64,000 nt of DNA from Kribbella sp. CA-293567 (GCF_027627575.1 NZ_CP114065.1:868001-932000), one strand, 5' to 3'. Shown: positions 42,575 through 52,309, counted from the first letter of the stretch. Numbers and translations: made by a program. The notes: a model not told the origin generated them from the letters alone.

Positions 42575-44035
42575 ATGTCGCGGGAGCAGGAAGTCGTCGA
42601 GGCCTGTCCGACCGAACTCTTCATCGCAGGCAAGTGGCGACCGGCGGAAGCCGGCAAGACCCTCGCCGTGGAGGACCCAGCCACCGGTACGACGCTCTGC
42701 GACGTCGCGGACGCGAGTCCCGCTGACGGTGTGGCCGCGCTCGACGCGGCGGTCGCGGCGCAGGCCGACTGGGCCGCCACCGCCCCACGGGAGCGCAGCG
42801 ACATCCTGCGGCGGACCTACGAGCTGATGACCGAGCGGGCCGACGACCTCGCTCTGCTGATGACGCTGGAGATGGGCAAGCCCGTCGCGGAGTCCAAAGG
42901 CGAGATCGCGTACGCCGCGGAGTTCTTCCGCTGGTTCGCCGAGGAGGCGGTCCGGATCGAGGGCGGCTACCAGGTCGCGCCGAACGGCAAGGGCCGGCTG
43001 CTGGTGATGCGCCAGCCGGTCGGGCCCTGCCTGCTGATCACGCCGTGGAACTTCCCGGCCGCGATGGGCGCCCGGAAGATCGGCCCGGCGGTCGCCGCCG
43101 GCTGCACGATGGTGATCAAGCCGGCGGCCCAGACGCCGCTGTCGATGCTGAAGCTGGCGGAACTGATGACCGAGGCGGGGCTGCCGCCGGGCGTGCTGAA
43201 CGTGGTCACCACGCATGACTCCGGCGGCGTGATGGAGCCGCTGATCCGGGACGGCCGGGCCCGCAAACTGTCCTTCACCGGCTCGACCCCGGTCGGCGTC
43301 AAGCTGATCGAGCAGGCCGCCGAGAAGGTGCTGAAGACCAGCATGGAGCTCGGTGGCAACGCGCCGTTCCTGGTCTTCCCCGACGCCGATCTGGACCGGG
43401 CGGTCGAGGGCGCGATGCTGGCCAAGATGCGCAACGGCGGCGAGGCCTGTACGGCGGCCAACCGGATCTACGTCCACTCGTCGGTGCTGGACGCCTTCGC
43501 CACCAAGCTGACCGAGCGGATGTCGGCGCTCAAGGTCGGGCGCGGTACCGAGGAAGGTGTCGACCTCGGCCCGCTGATCGACGCCAAGCAGCGGGACAAG
43601 GTCAAGGACCTGGTCGACGACGCGGTGGCCCAGGGAGCCGAGGTGCTGACCGGCGGGAAGATTGCCGAAGGCAACGGTTATTTCTATCCGCCGACCGTGC
43701 TCACCGGCGTACCGAAGTCGGCGCGGCTGCAGAAGGAGGAGATCTTCGGCCCGGTCGCCCCGCTGACCGCGTTCGAGACCGAGGACGAGGCCGTCGCGAT
43801 GGCCAACGACACCGAGTTCGGGCTGGTCTCCTACCTGTTCACCAGCGACCTCGGCCGCGCGCTGCGGGTGAGCGAGAAGCTGGAGACCGGCATGATCGGC
43901 CTCAACCAGGGCTTGGTCTCCAACCCGGCCGCGCCGTTCGGCGGCGTCAAGCAGTCCGGCCTCGGCCGCGAGGGCGGCACCGTCGGCATCGACGAGTACC
44001 TGGAGATCAAGTACCTCGCGGTCAGCCTCGACTAG
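42575..44035 (+). CDS. NAD(P)-dependent aldehyde dehydrogenase, succinate-semialdehyde type
   Basis: A 486-residue ALDH. Catalytic Asn in TPWNFPAAMGARK, NAD-binding Lys in TMVIKPAAQTPLS, FTGSTPVG, general base Glu in MELGGNAPF and nucleophile Cys in NGGEACTAANRIYVHSS are all present; EIFGPVAPL and PFGGVKQSGLGREGG close the domain. The sequence is closest to GabD-type succinate-semialdehyde dehydrogenases. It could also oxidise alpha-ketoglutarate semialdehyde, the step missing from the hydroxyproline genes, but it is 32 kb away and that is only a possibility. Confidence 0.92.
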   Translation: MSREQEVVEACPTELFIAGKWRPAEAGKTLAVEDPATGTTLCDVADASPADGVAALDAAVAAQADWAATAPRERSDILRRTYELMTERADDLALLMTLEMGKPVAESKGEIAYAAEFFRWFAEEAVRIEGGYQVAPNGKGRLLVMRQPVGPCLLITPWNFPAAMGARKIGPAVAAGCTMVIKPAAQTPLSMLKLAELMTEAGLPPGVLNVVTTHDSGGVMEPLIRDGRARKLSFTGSTPVGVKLIEQAAEKVLKTSMELGGNAPFLVFPDADLDRAVEGAMLAKMRNGGEACTAANRIYVHSSVLDAFATKLTERMSALKVGRGTEEGVDLGPLIDAKQRDKVKDLVDDAVAQGAEVLTGGKIAEGNGYFYPPTVLTGVPKSARLQKEEIFGPVAPLTAFETEDEAVAMANDTEFGLVSYLFTSDLGRALRVSEKLETGMIGLNQGLVSNPAAPFGGVKQSGLGREGGTVGIDEYLEIKYLAVSLD

Positions 44036-44051
44036 CGGCGGACCCTGGGGC

Positions 44052-45278
44052 CTACTCGGTCAGCCACTTCTGGATCGTCTCCTGGTCCGGCCGGGCCTCG
44101 CTGCCGATCGCGTGCGGGACGAACCGGGCGTAGTAGTCGGTGACCGGGCCGTCGGACTCGCGCACCATCATCCCGGCCGCGACGCCGTCGACGATCCAGC
44201 TGCCGATCACCGCCCGGTTTCCCTCGTACGACGGCAGCGGGCTCCACTCCTGGTAGACCATCGTGTCGGTGTCGTAGGGCCCGTCGTGGACGTCGTCCTC
44301 GGTGGCGGTGATGGTGTGGATCCGGATGTTGCTGCCCTCCCGCCCGTGCAGGGGTTTGGCCACCCACTCCAGCAGGTCACCGGGCGACCCGAAGTACGCC
44401 GGCAGCAGGTTCGGGTGGTCCGGGTAGAGCTCCCACAGCACCGGCAGGATCGCCTTGGTGGACAGCATCGTCTTCCAGATCGGCTCGATCCACTGCACCG
44501 GCTCCCGCTCGAGGCCGCCGACGATGTACTTGCCGAACTGGTCGTCCAGCATGTCCTCCCACGGGTACAGCTTGAACGCGGTCCGGATCCTCCGCCCGCC
44601 CCAGTCGACGAACGCGCGCTGCTCCGACTCCCAGCCGAGGTCCTCGATCTCGTGCCCGTACGTCGCCAGCCCCGCCATCGCCGCCGTGTCGCGCAGGTAG
44701 GCCACCGTCATCGCCTCCTCGCCGGTGGTCTCGGCGGCGGAGTTGAAGAAGTGCGCCTCGTTGCCCGGGAACGCCCCGGCCGCGCGCTTCTCGGTCCACC
44801 ACCGGACCAGCCGGTCGTGCACCGAGTTCCACTGGTCGCCCTCGGGGAAGACGTCCTCCAGCCAGTTCCACTGGATCACCGCCGACTCCACCAGCCCGGT
44901 CGGGGTGTCCCCGTTGATCTCCAGCATCTTCGGCTCGACGCCGTTCCAGACCAGGTCGAAGCGCGCGTAGACCGACGGGTCGTCGCGTTTCAGCGACTCC
45001 CGGACCAGCGGCAGCGTGCCCGAGGCCAGCCCGAGCTGCGCGTCGCTGAAGCGGTCGCCCGAGGCCATCACCGCGGCCGCGTGCTTGCACATCTCGTAGA
45101 GCTCCTCGGTGACGCGTTCGAGGTGCAGGACCTCCTCCATCGTCACCTCGTACCAGGCGCTCTCGTTCCAGTACGGCGTCTGGCTACCGTCGGGCAGGTC
45201 CGTCATCGGGAAGACCAGTCCCTGCTCGACGACCTTGTCCTTCCAGCCCGGCCGGGGCCTGATCGAGTGTCGCCACAT
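44052..45278 (-). CDS. Glutathionylspermidine synthase-like ATP-grasp protein (YgiC/YjfC family)
   Basis: A 408-residue GSP-synthetase C-terminal-domain protein. Typical segments are RFDLVWNGVEPKMLEINGDTPTGLVESAVIQWNW (parts), EEAMTVAYLRDTA, AFKLYPWEDM, WKTMLSTKAILPVLWELYPDHPNLLPAYF (parts), VAKPLHGREGSNI and YQEWSPLPSYEGNRAVIGSW. The amidase half of true glutathionylspermidine synthase is absent. Actinomycetes lack glutathione, so it probably ligates another peptide or amine. It overlaps the YgiB-like gene by one base and follows the APC permease, forming a three-gene unit. Confidence 0.93.
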   Translation of the reverse strand: MWRHSIRPRPGWKDKVVEQGLVFPMTDLPDGSQTPYWNESAWYEVTMEEVLHLERVTEELYEMCKHAAAVMASGDRFSDAQLGLASGTLPLVRESLKRDDPSVYARFDLVWNGVEPKMLEINGDTPTGLVESAVIQWNWLEDVFPEGDQWNSVHDRLVRWWTEKRAAGAFPGNEAHFFNSAAETTGEEAMTVAYLRDTAAMAGLATYGHEIEDLGWESEQRAFVDWGGRRIRTAFKLYPWEDMLDDQFGKYIVGGLEREPVQWIEPIWKTMLSTKAILPVLWELYPDHPNLLPAYFGSPGDLLEWVAKPLHGREGSNIRIHTITATEDDVHDGPYDTDTMVYQEWSPLPSYEGNRAVIGSWIVDGVAAGMMVRESDGPVTDYYARFVPHAIGSEARPDQETIQKWLTE

Positions 45279-45709
45279 CAGCCGCCAGAACTCCCTTTGC
45301 CCGCCTTGCCGAAGCCACCGCGCGAGATGGTGCCGATGTTGCCGCCCTTGGTGTCCAGGCCGCCGCGCTTGATCGTCGCCGTACCGCCGCCGGCGTTGCG
45401 CAGGCCGGAGGAGCTGTAGCTGCCGTCAGCGGTGTTGTAGCGGCCACCGATCGGCGGCACGAAGGCACCACCGCGGGTGGCCATGTAGAACCAGAAGAAG
45501 CCGGCGCCGGACCCGTGGTACTCCCGGTCGTCCTTGCACTTGTCGTCGTCGGCGCGCTGCTGGGTCTCCGGATCGACACAGATCGCCGCATAGTCCGGCT
45601 GGTCGTCGTCATTGTTGCTGCAGCCGGTCAGCGAGGCAGCAACGAGTGCCGTCAGCCCGAGCGTGATGCCCGCGCTGCGCATTCGCCTGCGTGGTCCTGA
45701 CTGTGTCAT
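45278..45709 (-). CDS. YgiB-like (DUF1190) lipoprotein
   Basis: A 143-residue protein with a basic N-terminus, a hydrophobic signal (AGITLGLTALVAASLTGC) and lipobox LTGC. The mature part has CxxD-type Cys residues (AICVDPETQQRADDDKCKD), an aromatic patch GFFWFYMATRGG and a Gly/Ser-rich end (TATIKRGG, GTISRGGFGKAGKGSSGG). This and its position directly before a YgiC-like gene match the ygiB-ygiC pair of enterobacteria. Function is unknown; an envelope role is likely. Its ATG overlaps the permease stop (ATGA). Confidence 0.82.
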   Translation of the reverse strand: MTQSGPRRRMRSAGITLGLTALVAASLTGCSNNDDDQPDYAAICVDPETQQRADDDKCKDDREYHGSGAGFFWFYMATRGGAFVPPIGGRYNTADGSYSSSGLRNAGGGTATIKRGGLDTKGGNIGTISRGGFGKAGKGSSGG

Positions 45710-47067
45710 GCCCTGCCTTCCCCCTCGGCCGGCGGCTTCATCGAGAACATGATGAGCGCGCCCACCACCATGGTCACACCCACCACAACCAGGGGCCCGG
45801 TACCCACGTCCGAGACAGCCAGTACGAGTACTGCGACGAAGGAGGCGGCAGCCAGTACAGGGACGACCAGACGCTGCAGCACCCGGCCCTTGATCGCTCC
45901 GCCGAAGTAGACCGGTACTGCGATCGCGGTGACGAGGTAGTAGAGCGACACCAGCACCGAGACGGCCCCGACCGCGTCAGCCAGTACGGCGTCCGAGATG
46001 AGCACCAGAGTCACGTAGATGACCAGGCTGGCGACTGCGAAGACAGCAGTGGACACGCTGGGCGTGTGGAAGCGAGTGGAGATCCGGGCGAACCGTCCTG
46101 GGAAGGCATCTCGTCTGGCCATCGACAGCATGGTCCGGGCCGTCGGCAGGATCGTGGTCTGGGTCGAGGCAAGTGCTGACACCAGTACCGCGCCGACCAG
46201 AAGCTTGCCGCCAGCAGTACCGAGCAGGTCGTTGCTCAGGACCGAGAAGAAGTCGTCGTCGGCGATGCCGGCCATCGTGTCGACGCCCGCGTAGGCGATG
46301 GCGGACCAGGCGACCACGGCGTACAGGAGAACCAGGAAGCCGTTGGCGATGAGTGCTGCGATGGCCGGAGTACGCCGGGGGTCGCGGGTCTCCTCGTTGA
46401 CGCTGAAGGACGAGTCCCAGCCCCAGTAGAGAAACACTGCCACCAGTACGCCGGTCGCCCACGCCTTGTCGCCGGTAGCAGTCGACAGCGGGATGCTGAA
46501 GGTGCCGGCCTCTCGGAACGCACTGACGGCAAACCAGAGCAGTGCGACGACTTCCACCGTCAACAGGGTCGCCTGCGTCCAGGCGGCGACCCGGATGCCG
46601 CGGTAGGCGAGCACTGCCATACCGATGATGAACACTGCCCCCAGACCCGCTTGCGCTGCGCGGGAGTCGGCTGCGCCGTCCAGTCCGAACAGCAGATAGG
46701 TGTAGACCGAGGCGACCTGGGCCAGGTTGCTCATGACGAGCACACAGGCCATCACCGTGGTCCAGCCGACCATGCGGCCGACTCCCAGGCCGAACGCCTT
46801 CTGGGTCCACGGGAACGTCGTACCGCAGTCGGGCTCGGCTCTGTTCAGCTCCCGGAAGCAGAGCGCGACCAGGACGACCGGAATCGCGGAGACCGCCAGC
46901 ACCAGAGGGGCGGCGGCACCGACGTACACGACCAGTAGGCCGACCGCCACAGCCAGCGAGTACGCCGGGGCGGAGGAGGAGATCCCGATCGCGGTGGAGG
47001 TACCCAGGCCCAGCGCATCCCGTCGCAGGCTGCGCCCACGGGATCGCGAATCAGCTGTCGTCGTCAT
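45706..47067 (-). CDS. APC-family amino acid/polyamine permease
   Basis: A 453-residue transporter with about 12 helices. The APC signature is seen in TAIGISSSAPAYSLAVAVG (helix 1 unwound region), AEPDCGTTFPWTQKAFG, WGWDSSFSVNEETRDPRRTP and VSALASTQTTILPTARTMLSMARRDAFPGRFARI (parts). It is the first gene of a three-gene unit with the YgiB- and YgiC-like genes, suggesting that the imported amine or amino acid is the substrate or partner of the ligase. Confidence 0.92.
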   Translation of the reverse strand: MTTTADSRSRGRSLRRDALGLGTSTAIGISSSAPAYSLAVAVGLLVVYVGAAAPLVLAVSAIPVVLVALCFRELNRAEPDCGTTFPWTQKAFGLGVGRMVGWTTVMACVLVMSNLAQVASVYTYLLFGLDGAADSRAAQAGLGAVFIIGMAVLAYRGIRVAAWTQATLLTVEVVALLWFAVSAFREAGTFSIPLSTATGDKAWATGVLVAVFLYWGWDSSFSVNEETRDPRRTPAIAALIANGFLVLLYAVVAWSAIAYAGVDTMAGIADDDFFSVLSNDLLGTAGGKLLVGAVLVSALASTQTTILPTARTMLSMARRDAFPGRFARISTRFHTPSVSTAVFAVASLVIYVTLVLISDAVLADAVGAVSVLVSLYYLVTAIAVPVYFGGAIKGRVLQRLVVPVLAAASFVAVLVLAVSDVGTGPLVVVGVTMVVGALIMFSMKPPAEGEGRA

Positions 47068-47118
47068 CGTGCCTCCAGGGTGCCACCTCGGTGGTCCGCT
47101 ACCCGCCAGGAGGGGTGG

Positions 47119-47997
47119 TCAATCTTTCATCAGTTCGGTCACCGTGACGAACTCGAAGCCCCGCTCGCGCAGCCCGGTGATGATCGGGGTGATCGCCTCG
47201 GCAGTGTACGGCGCGTTGTCGCCGCCGTGCAGGTGCAGAACGACGATGGACCCGTTCTGGACGTTGCCGAGCACCTGCTGGACGATCGGCCTCGGTGACT
47301 TGGCGAAGCCGTCAGCGCCCGGTACGTCGAGGCCGACCGCGGTGACACCGGCCGGAGCGAGCTCATGCAGGGCCGTGCCGTCGTAGCAGCCGCCGGGAAA
47401 GCGGAACCACCTGGTGGCGTGGGCATCGAGCTGATCCAGCAGGACGACCGCCCTGCGTACGTCGGTGAGCATATCGGCGCGGGCGATCGTGCCCAGTGTG
47501 TAGCAGTGCTTGGTGAAAGCCTTGTGAGCATAGGTGTGAGTGCCGAGCTCGAACAGCGGATCGGCGGCCAGTTCACGGGTGCGGTCGGGGTACTGCTCCA
47601 TCCACATGCCAGTGAGGAACAGAGTCGCCGGGACCCGCTCCTTCCGAAGTGTGCTGATGAGCTGCTCGTTGTAGTACGACTTGACCTTGCCGTGCAGCAG
47701 GCGCTTACGCATGACGGCAGTGAGGTCGGCGTCGAAGGTCAACGCCACGCGCTTCTTGCCCCGCGGGCCGTGCTGGACGATCGGCATCAGGTTGGTCTCG
47801 TGAGACTCACCCGGCCTCGGCGTCTTGCTGGGCCCACGAGTCGGCGAGGGCGTGGTGCTGGTGGGTGTCACAGGTGCGCTCACGATCGGCGTACCGGCTG
47901 CCGTTTCCGGGGGAGCAGCCGTGTCACCACAACCAGCCAGTACGACGCCCGCGGCCGCGGCAACCGCAGCGAGCCTGATCCCCCAGTGAACAGTCAC
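47119..47997 (-). CDS. Polysaccharide deacetylase lipoprotein
   Basis: A 292-residue NodB-fold protein. Signal peptide IRLAAVAAAAGVVLAGC with lipobox, then a Thr/Pro/Ser linker and the catalytic domain from about residue 80: VALTFDADLT (TFDD variant, with the second Asp shifted to A-D), LELGTHTYAHKAF (metal His pair), WFRFPGGCYD and VVLHLHGGDNA. It probably acts on wall polysaccharide or peptidoglycan. It is a single gene 51 bp from the permease operon. Confidence 0.9.
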   Translation of the reverse strand: MTVHWGIRLAAVAAAAGVVLAGCGDTAAPPETAAGTPIVSAPVTPTSTTPSPTRGPSKTPRPGESHETNLMPIVQHGPRGKKRVALTFDADLTAVMRKRLLHGKVKSYYNEQLISTLRKERVPATLFLTGMWMEQYPDRTRELAADPLFELGTHTYAHKAFTKHCYTLGTIARADMLTDVRRAVVLLDQLDAHATRWFRFPGGCYDGTALHELAPAGVTAVGLDVPGADGFAKSPRPIVQQVLGNVQNGSIVVLHLHGGDNAPYTAEAITPIITGLRERGFEFVTVTELMKD

Positions 47998-48047
47998 AGG
48001 CCACGAGTATGCCGCGTGACCGGGTCGTCACACTCAGCAGCGTCCGC

Positions 48048-50525
48048 TTACCCCGCCATGAGGTCGTTGGCCGAGCGGAGTACTGGCTTGTCGATCGGTG
48101 TGGTTGGGGCTGTTGTGCCGGTGACGTGGAAGGTGTGTGACTCGCCTGCGCTGAGGGTGACCAGGCAACTGTCGACTCGTGCCGCGGCGTCGAGGCGGTC
48201 GGGGAACAGTGCGAGGTCCTTGGCCAGGGCGGTTGCGGTGACCGTCACGTCGTAGCCGTCGGCGGTCGGCGTGATTTCGGCGGAGTAGGGGACTGCTTCC
48301 ACTCGCAGGGAGGTGTCTTCGACGAAGTACCAGTACGCCGTAGCGCCATCTGCCGCGCGTACCTCGACGTACTCCGTGGCGGGGTCGGACGGGGTGGCGA
48401 CCGACTCGGGCAGCGAGTTGAGCACCGAGTCGCGGGCGCCGACCTGCAGCAGGAACGTTTCGCTTGCCAGCACCTCACTGCCCATGCCGGTACTGCGCCG
48501 CGTCGCCGTCACCTCGGTGCTCCAGGCAACGTCCGTGTCGTTGTGAGCGGCAACAACTGGGCCGTCCTCGCGCGGTTGCACGCTCAGCAGGCGGTCGGCG
48601 TACACGCGCTTGAGCGTGTGCCACAAGGGTTTGCGGATACCATGCCCGTCGACCGCTGCCCAGGAGACGACCGGCCAGTTGTCGTTGAGCTGCCAGACGA
48701 TCGCGCCGGTGTTAAGCGGGAACAGGCTGCGGAAGTGCTCGATGCCGTAGGCGATCGCCCGGGCCTGGTTGAGCTGCGTGGTCCAGTGCCAGTCGTCCAT
48801 CGTCCGCCACTTCGGCAGGTGGTCGCCGAGGCCGCGCTCGAGTTTGAGGTTGCCCTCGAAGGCCTTCTGGTGCACGAGCATCTGCTCGCCGTACGGGTCG
48901 AGCGGCTCGTCGTGCACCACCGAGGTGAGCGTCGACCAGGCCGGCGGCCCCTGGAAGCCGAACTCGGAGACGAACCGCGGCTTGTACTTGCGGTAGCTCG
49001 AGTAGTCCACCTGGTTCCAAACGTCCCAGATGTGCATCGTGCCGTTGCGCTCGTCGTTGGGGTGGATGTAGCGGTCGTAGGAGAACGGGCTGCCTGCGGA
49101 GTACGGCGTCCGCGGGTCCAGTTCGGCGACGATGCGGGGGAGCAGGTCGAGGTAGTAGCCCTCACCCCACGGACGGCCGGCCAGCGGCTCGCGCCAGCCC
49201 CACTCGACGTAGCCCCAGATGTTCTCGTTGTTGCCGTTCCAGAGCGCGAGACTCGCGTGGCTGCTCAGCCGGGTGACGGCCTCACGGGCCTCCGCCTCGA
49301 CCTCGCTCCACAGCGGCTCGTCCTCGGAGTACGCCGCGCACGCGAACAGGAAGTCCTGCCAGACGAGCACCCCGAGCTCGTCGCAGACGTCGTAGAAGTC
49401 GTCGCTCTCGTAAATGCCGCCGCCCCAGACCCGGAGCAGGTTCATGTTGGCGTCGACCGCGTCACGGATGCTGCGCTCGTAGGTCTCCCTCGTCTGCCGG
49501 GTGAGCAGGGCGTCGTCGGGGATCCAGTTGGCGCCGTGGATGTAGATCGGCTTGCCGTTGACCGCGAGGACGAACGGGCCGCCGTCCTTGTCGGGGGCAA
49601 CGTTCATGGTGACGGTCCGGAAGCCGACCCGGCCTTGCCAGTCGTGGCTTCGGTCGCCTGCCGAGACGGTGATCGCGACGTCGTACAAGGGCTGTTCGCC
49701 GTGTCCGCGCGGCCACCAACGGTCGACGGCGTCGATCGTCGAGCTGACGGCAACCTCTTGGGTGCCCGCGGCGACGGTCACCTGCGTGCTGGTGCCGCCG
49801 ACCTCGACGGTGACGGTGGCCTCGTCGGTGGCGCCGTCCGGCCAAGCGAGCGCGACTCGACTGTCCAGTACGCCGCGGTCGCCGTCGACCCCGGCCAGTG
49901 GGCGCACCGAGTCGATCCGGACACCGGTCCACGACTCGATCCGCAACGGCCGCCAGATGCCGGCGGTCGCGACGTCGATACCCCAGTCCCAGCCGAAGTT
50001 GCTGGCCATCTTGCGGATCGAGTTGTAGGGATGGAGATTGGTGTGCGGCCACATCCCGGACTCTTCGCGCAACCGGTTCGCGGTCGCCACCGGTGAGGCG
50101 AACTCGACGGTCAACTCATTGCTTCCAGCAACCAGCAGGCCGGTGACCGGGAACCGGTACGACCGGTGCTGGTTCCAGGTCTGCCCGAGCTCGGTCCCGT
50201 TCAGCGTCACCCGCGCGACCGTGTCGAGGCCGTCGGCAACGAGCTCCTGGACGGCGTGCTCGTCCGGCTGCCAGTCGAAGGTCGTCCGGTAGCTCCAGCT
50301 CGTCTTGCCGATCCAGTGCAGTTTGCCCTCGTTGTCCCCGTCGAACGGGTCAGGGATCACACCGGCCGCGAGCAGGTCGGTGTAGACCTCTCCCGGTACG
50401 GTCGCCGCGACCGGCGTCGCGAGCAGCGCGCTGTTCGCCTCCGGCACCGGACCTTCCACCGCCTGCACGGTCCAGGCAGCACCACCGTCGGTGGTCAACG
50501 AAACGGTCCGGAGCGTCGAGGTCAC
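48048..50525 (-). CDS. Glycoside hydrolase family 2, beta-mannosidase
   Basis: An 825-residue GH2 enzyme. The sandwich domain has HWIGKTSWSYRTTFDWQPDE and LGQTWNQHRSYRFPV; the barrel has NLLRVWGGGIYESDDFYDVCDELGVLVWQDF (parts), acid/base Glu near 434 in WNGNNENIWG and nucleophile Glu near 520 in FVSEFGFQG. This pattern is that of exo-beta-mannosidases releasing mannose from mannooligosaccharides or N-glycan cores. No signal peptide, so it acts on imported sugars. GTG start at 50525. It is the last gene of the four-gene LacI-linked operon. Confidence 0.93.
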   Translation of the reverse strand: MTSTLRTVSLTTDGGAAWTVQAVEGPVPEANSALLATPVAATVPGEVYTDLLAAGVIPDPFDGDNEGKLHWIGKTSWSYRTTFDWQPDEHAVQELVADGLDTVARVTLNGTELGQTWNQHRSYRFPVTGLLVAGSNELTVEFASPVATANRLREESGMWPHTNLHPYNSIRKMASNFGWDWGIDVATAGIWRPLRIESWTGVRIDSVRPLAGVDGDRGVLDSRVALAWPDGATDEATVTVEVGGTSTQVTVAAGTQEVAVSSTIDAVDRWWPRGHGEQPLYDVAITVSAGDRSHDWQGRVGFRTVTMNVAPDKDGGPFVLAVNGKPIYIHGANWIPDDALLTRQTRETYERSIRDAVDANMNLLRVWGGGIYESDDFYDVCDELGVLVWQDFLFACAAYSEDEPLWSEVEAEAREAVTRLSSHASLALWNGNNENIWGYVEWGWREPLAGRPWGEGYYLDLLPRIVAELDPRTPYSAGSPFSYDRYIHPNDERNGTMHIWDVWNQVDYSSYRKYKPRFVSEFGFQGPPAWSTLTSVVHDEPLDPYGEQMLVHQKAFEGNLKLERGLGDHLPKWRTMDDWHWTTQLNQARAIAYGIEHFRSLFPLNTGAIVWQLNDNWPVVSWAAVDGHGIRKPLWHTLKRVYADRLLSVQPREDGPVVAAHNDTDVAWSTEVTATRRSTGMGSEVLASETFLLQVGARDSVLNSLPESVATPSDPATEYVEVRAADGATAYWYFVEDTSLRVEAVPYSAEITPTADGYDVTVTATALAKDLALFPDRLDAAARVDSCLVTLSAGESHTFHVTGTTAPTTPIDKPVLRSANDLMAG

Positions 50526-50592
50526 AGGAGATCTCTCTTTCGAAGAATTACTTGACGAACTGAAGAAAGCCTACGGCAGGGCGAAGCCGGAG

Positions 50593-51198
50593 TCAGCTGC
50601 CGAGTACGGTCCGGTGCCACAACTCGGCCAGGAGCTGATGACCGGTCGCGGTGGGGTGGACGCCGTCGTCGGCGAGCGTGGCGGCGCCAAGCGTTACGGC
50701 CTGACGGTTCAACTCGACGTCGGCCGGTACCAGCAGCGCGCCGTACTCGGCGGCCAGGCGGCGCACGACGTCGATCTTCGGGTCGAGGTCTTCCCGCCAG
50801 CCGTGCTGTTCCTCCTTGACGGCCAGCAGGAACGGCTCGACCAGGACGAGCTGCTTGGTCCTGAGCGGCTCGAGCAGTTCGCGGTACGAGTGCTCGTAGG
50901 CCTCGGTCGAGGTCGGGTCGTCCTTGTCGTAGCGGCGCCAGGTGTCGTTGATGCCGACCAGCACGGAGACGACGTCCGGTTCGTGCGAGAGGACGTCGGT
51001 CTGCCAGCGCGCGGCGAGGTCGGCCGCGCGGTGACCGGAGATGCCGGCGTTCACGATCCGCGGCCGGCCGTCGCCGAACGCGCCGGACAGCAGTTTCACA
51101 TAGCCGTCGCCGAGTCCGGCCGGATCCGTCCGGCGGCCGCAGTCGGTGACGGAGTCCCCGGCGAACACGAAGGTTCGCCGGGGGTCCAGGAGCTTCAC
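50593..51198 (-). CDS. SGNH/GDSL-type esterase
   Basis: A 201-residue SGNH hydrolase. Block I is VFAGDSVTDCGR (nucleophile Ser), block II the Gly of NAGISGHRAADL, block III VLVGINDTWRR (Asn) and block V DDGVHPTATGHQLLAE (Asp and His). With a beta-mannosidase downstream it is probably a deacetylase of acetylated (manno)oligosaccharides. It is 13 bp after the Gfo/Idh gene; the 67-bp gap to the beta-mannosidase gene holds no other gene. Confidence 0.92.
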   Translation of the reverse strand: MKLLDPRRTFVFAGDSVTDCGRRTDPAGLGDGYVKLLSGAFGDGRPRIVNAGISGHRAADLAARWQTDVLSHEPDVVSVLVGINDTWRRYDKDDPTSTEAYEHSYRELLEPLRTKQLVLVEPFLLAVKEEQHGWREDLDPKIDVVRRLAAEYGALLVPADVELNRQAVTLGAATLADDGVHPTATGHQLLAELWHRTVLGS

Positions 51199-51211
51199 AG
51201 GAGTGCTGTCA

Positions 51212-52309
51212 TCAGATCGTGGTGGCCTGCACGTCCCAGTCGTCCGGCAGGACGGGCGGAACCTCGACGGTGCTGGTGACGTCGACGAAGGTGCCGGTGT
51301 CGATCGACTCGGTGATCGACGACATCACGTCGACCACATGGAAGGCCAGCGCTCCGGTGGCCCGGTGCGGGCGGTCCTCGCGGATCGCGCGCGCCAGCTC
51401 CAGTACGCCGGTACCGCGTTCGGCGGTCGCCTCGGTGGTCTCCAGGACCTCCCAGTCCTCGGCGCCCCGGCGGCGGATCTTGATCTCACCGTCGAACCGG
51501 TTCGGGTCCGGCACGGCCAGCGTCGCCTCGGAGCCGGTGATCTCCACGAACCCGCCCCGCGACAGCGGCGAGTCGAAGCTGAAGATGCTCTGCGACGACT
51601 GCCCCGACTCGAACCGCGCGATCGCGCTGACGTGGGTCGGAACGGTCACGTCGAAGTCCGTGCCCGCCAGCGGGCCCGAGCCGATCGTGCGCTTCTCCCG
51701 AGACTTCGAGCCGATCCCGGCGACCGCCGCGACCGGGCCGAACAGCTGCACCAGCGTGGTCAGGTAGTACGGGCCGATGTCCCACAGGGGACCGGCGCCT
51801 TCCTGGAAGAGGAAGGCCGGGTTCGGGTGCCAGGACTCCGGGCCGGGCGACTGCATCAGGGTCAGCGCGGTCAGCGGCCGGCCGATGTCACCCCGCTCGA
51901 TGATCCGTCGCGACTGCTGCAGTCCCGGGCCGAGGATCGTGTCGGGCGCGCAGCCCAGCCGGAGCCCCGCGTCCTGGGCGGTCTCGAGCAGCTTGAGGCC
52001 GCTCTGCTGGTCGAGGGAGAATGGCTTCTCGCTCCAGACATGCTTGCCTGCGGCAACGGCTGCCAGGGCGACCTCGACGTGTGCGATCGGGATGGTCAGG
52101 TTGACCACGATCTCGACGTCGGGGTGGCCGAGCACGGCCTCGGGGCCACCGTGGCCCTCGATCCCGTACTCCGCTGCCTTCGCCTCCGCCGCCTCCGGTC
52201 GCAGGTCGCCGATCGCGACCACCTTGAGATCAGGGAAACTCTGCATGCTCTTGATGTACGCGTCGGAGATGACTCCGGCGCCGATCACACCTACACCGAC
52301 GGCAGTCAT
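51212..52309 (-). CDS. Gfo/Idh/MocA-family oxidoreductase
   Basis: A 365-residue NAD(P)-dependent sugar dehydrogenase. The Rossmann part reads VGVIGAGVISDAYIKSMQSFPDLKVVAIGD (parts) and carries the family WSEKPFSLDQQSG with the Lys of EKP; the C-terminal alpha/beta domain includes GPLWDIGPYYLTTLVQLFGP. Its ATG overlaps the stop of the sugar isomerase gene. The substrate is probably an oxidised or phosphorylated hexose from the mannoside pathway. Confidence 0.92.
   Translation of the reverse strand: MTAVGVGVIGAGVISDAYIKSMQSFPDLKVVAIGDLRPEAAEAKAAEYGIEGHGGPEAVLGHPDVEIVVNLTIPIAHVEVALAAVAAGKHVWSEKPFSLDQQSGLKLLETAQDAGLRLGCAPDTILGPGLQQSRRIIERGDIGRPLTALTLMQSPGPESWHPNPAFLFQEGAGPLWDIGPYYLTTLVQLFGPVAAVAGIGSKSREKRTIGSGPLAGTDFDVTVPTHVSAIARFESGQSSQSIFSFDSPLSRGGFVEITGSEATLAVPDPNRFDGEIKIRRRGAEDWEVLETTEATAERGTGVLELARAIREDRPHRATGALAFHVVDVMSSITESIDTGTFVDVTSTVEVPPVLPDDWDVQATTI

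Noticed and set aside
42575..44035. Aldehyde dehydrogenase as the dedicated last enzyme of the hydroxyproline pathway
   Set aside because: The sequence is GabD-like and 32 kb from the operon; only a possible substitute, not a supported assignment.
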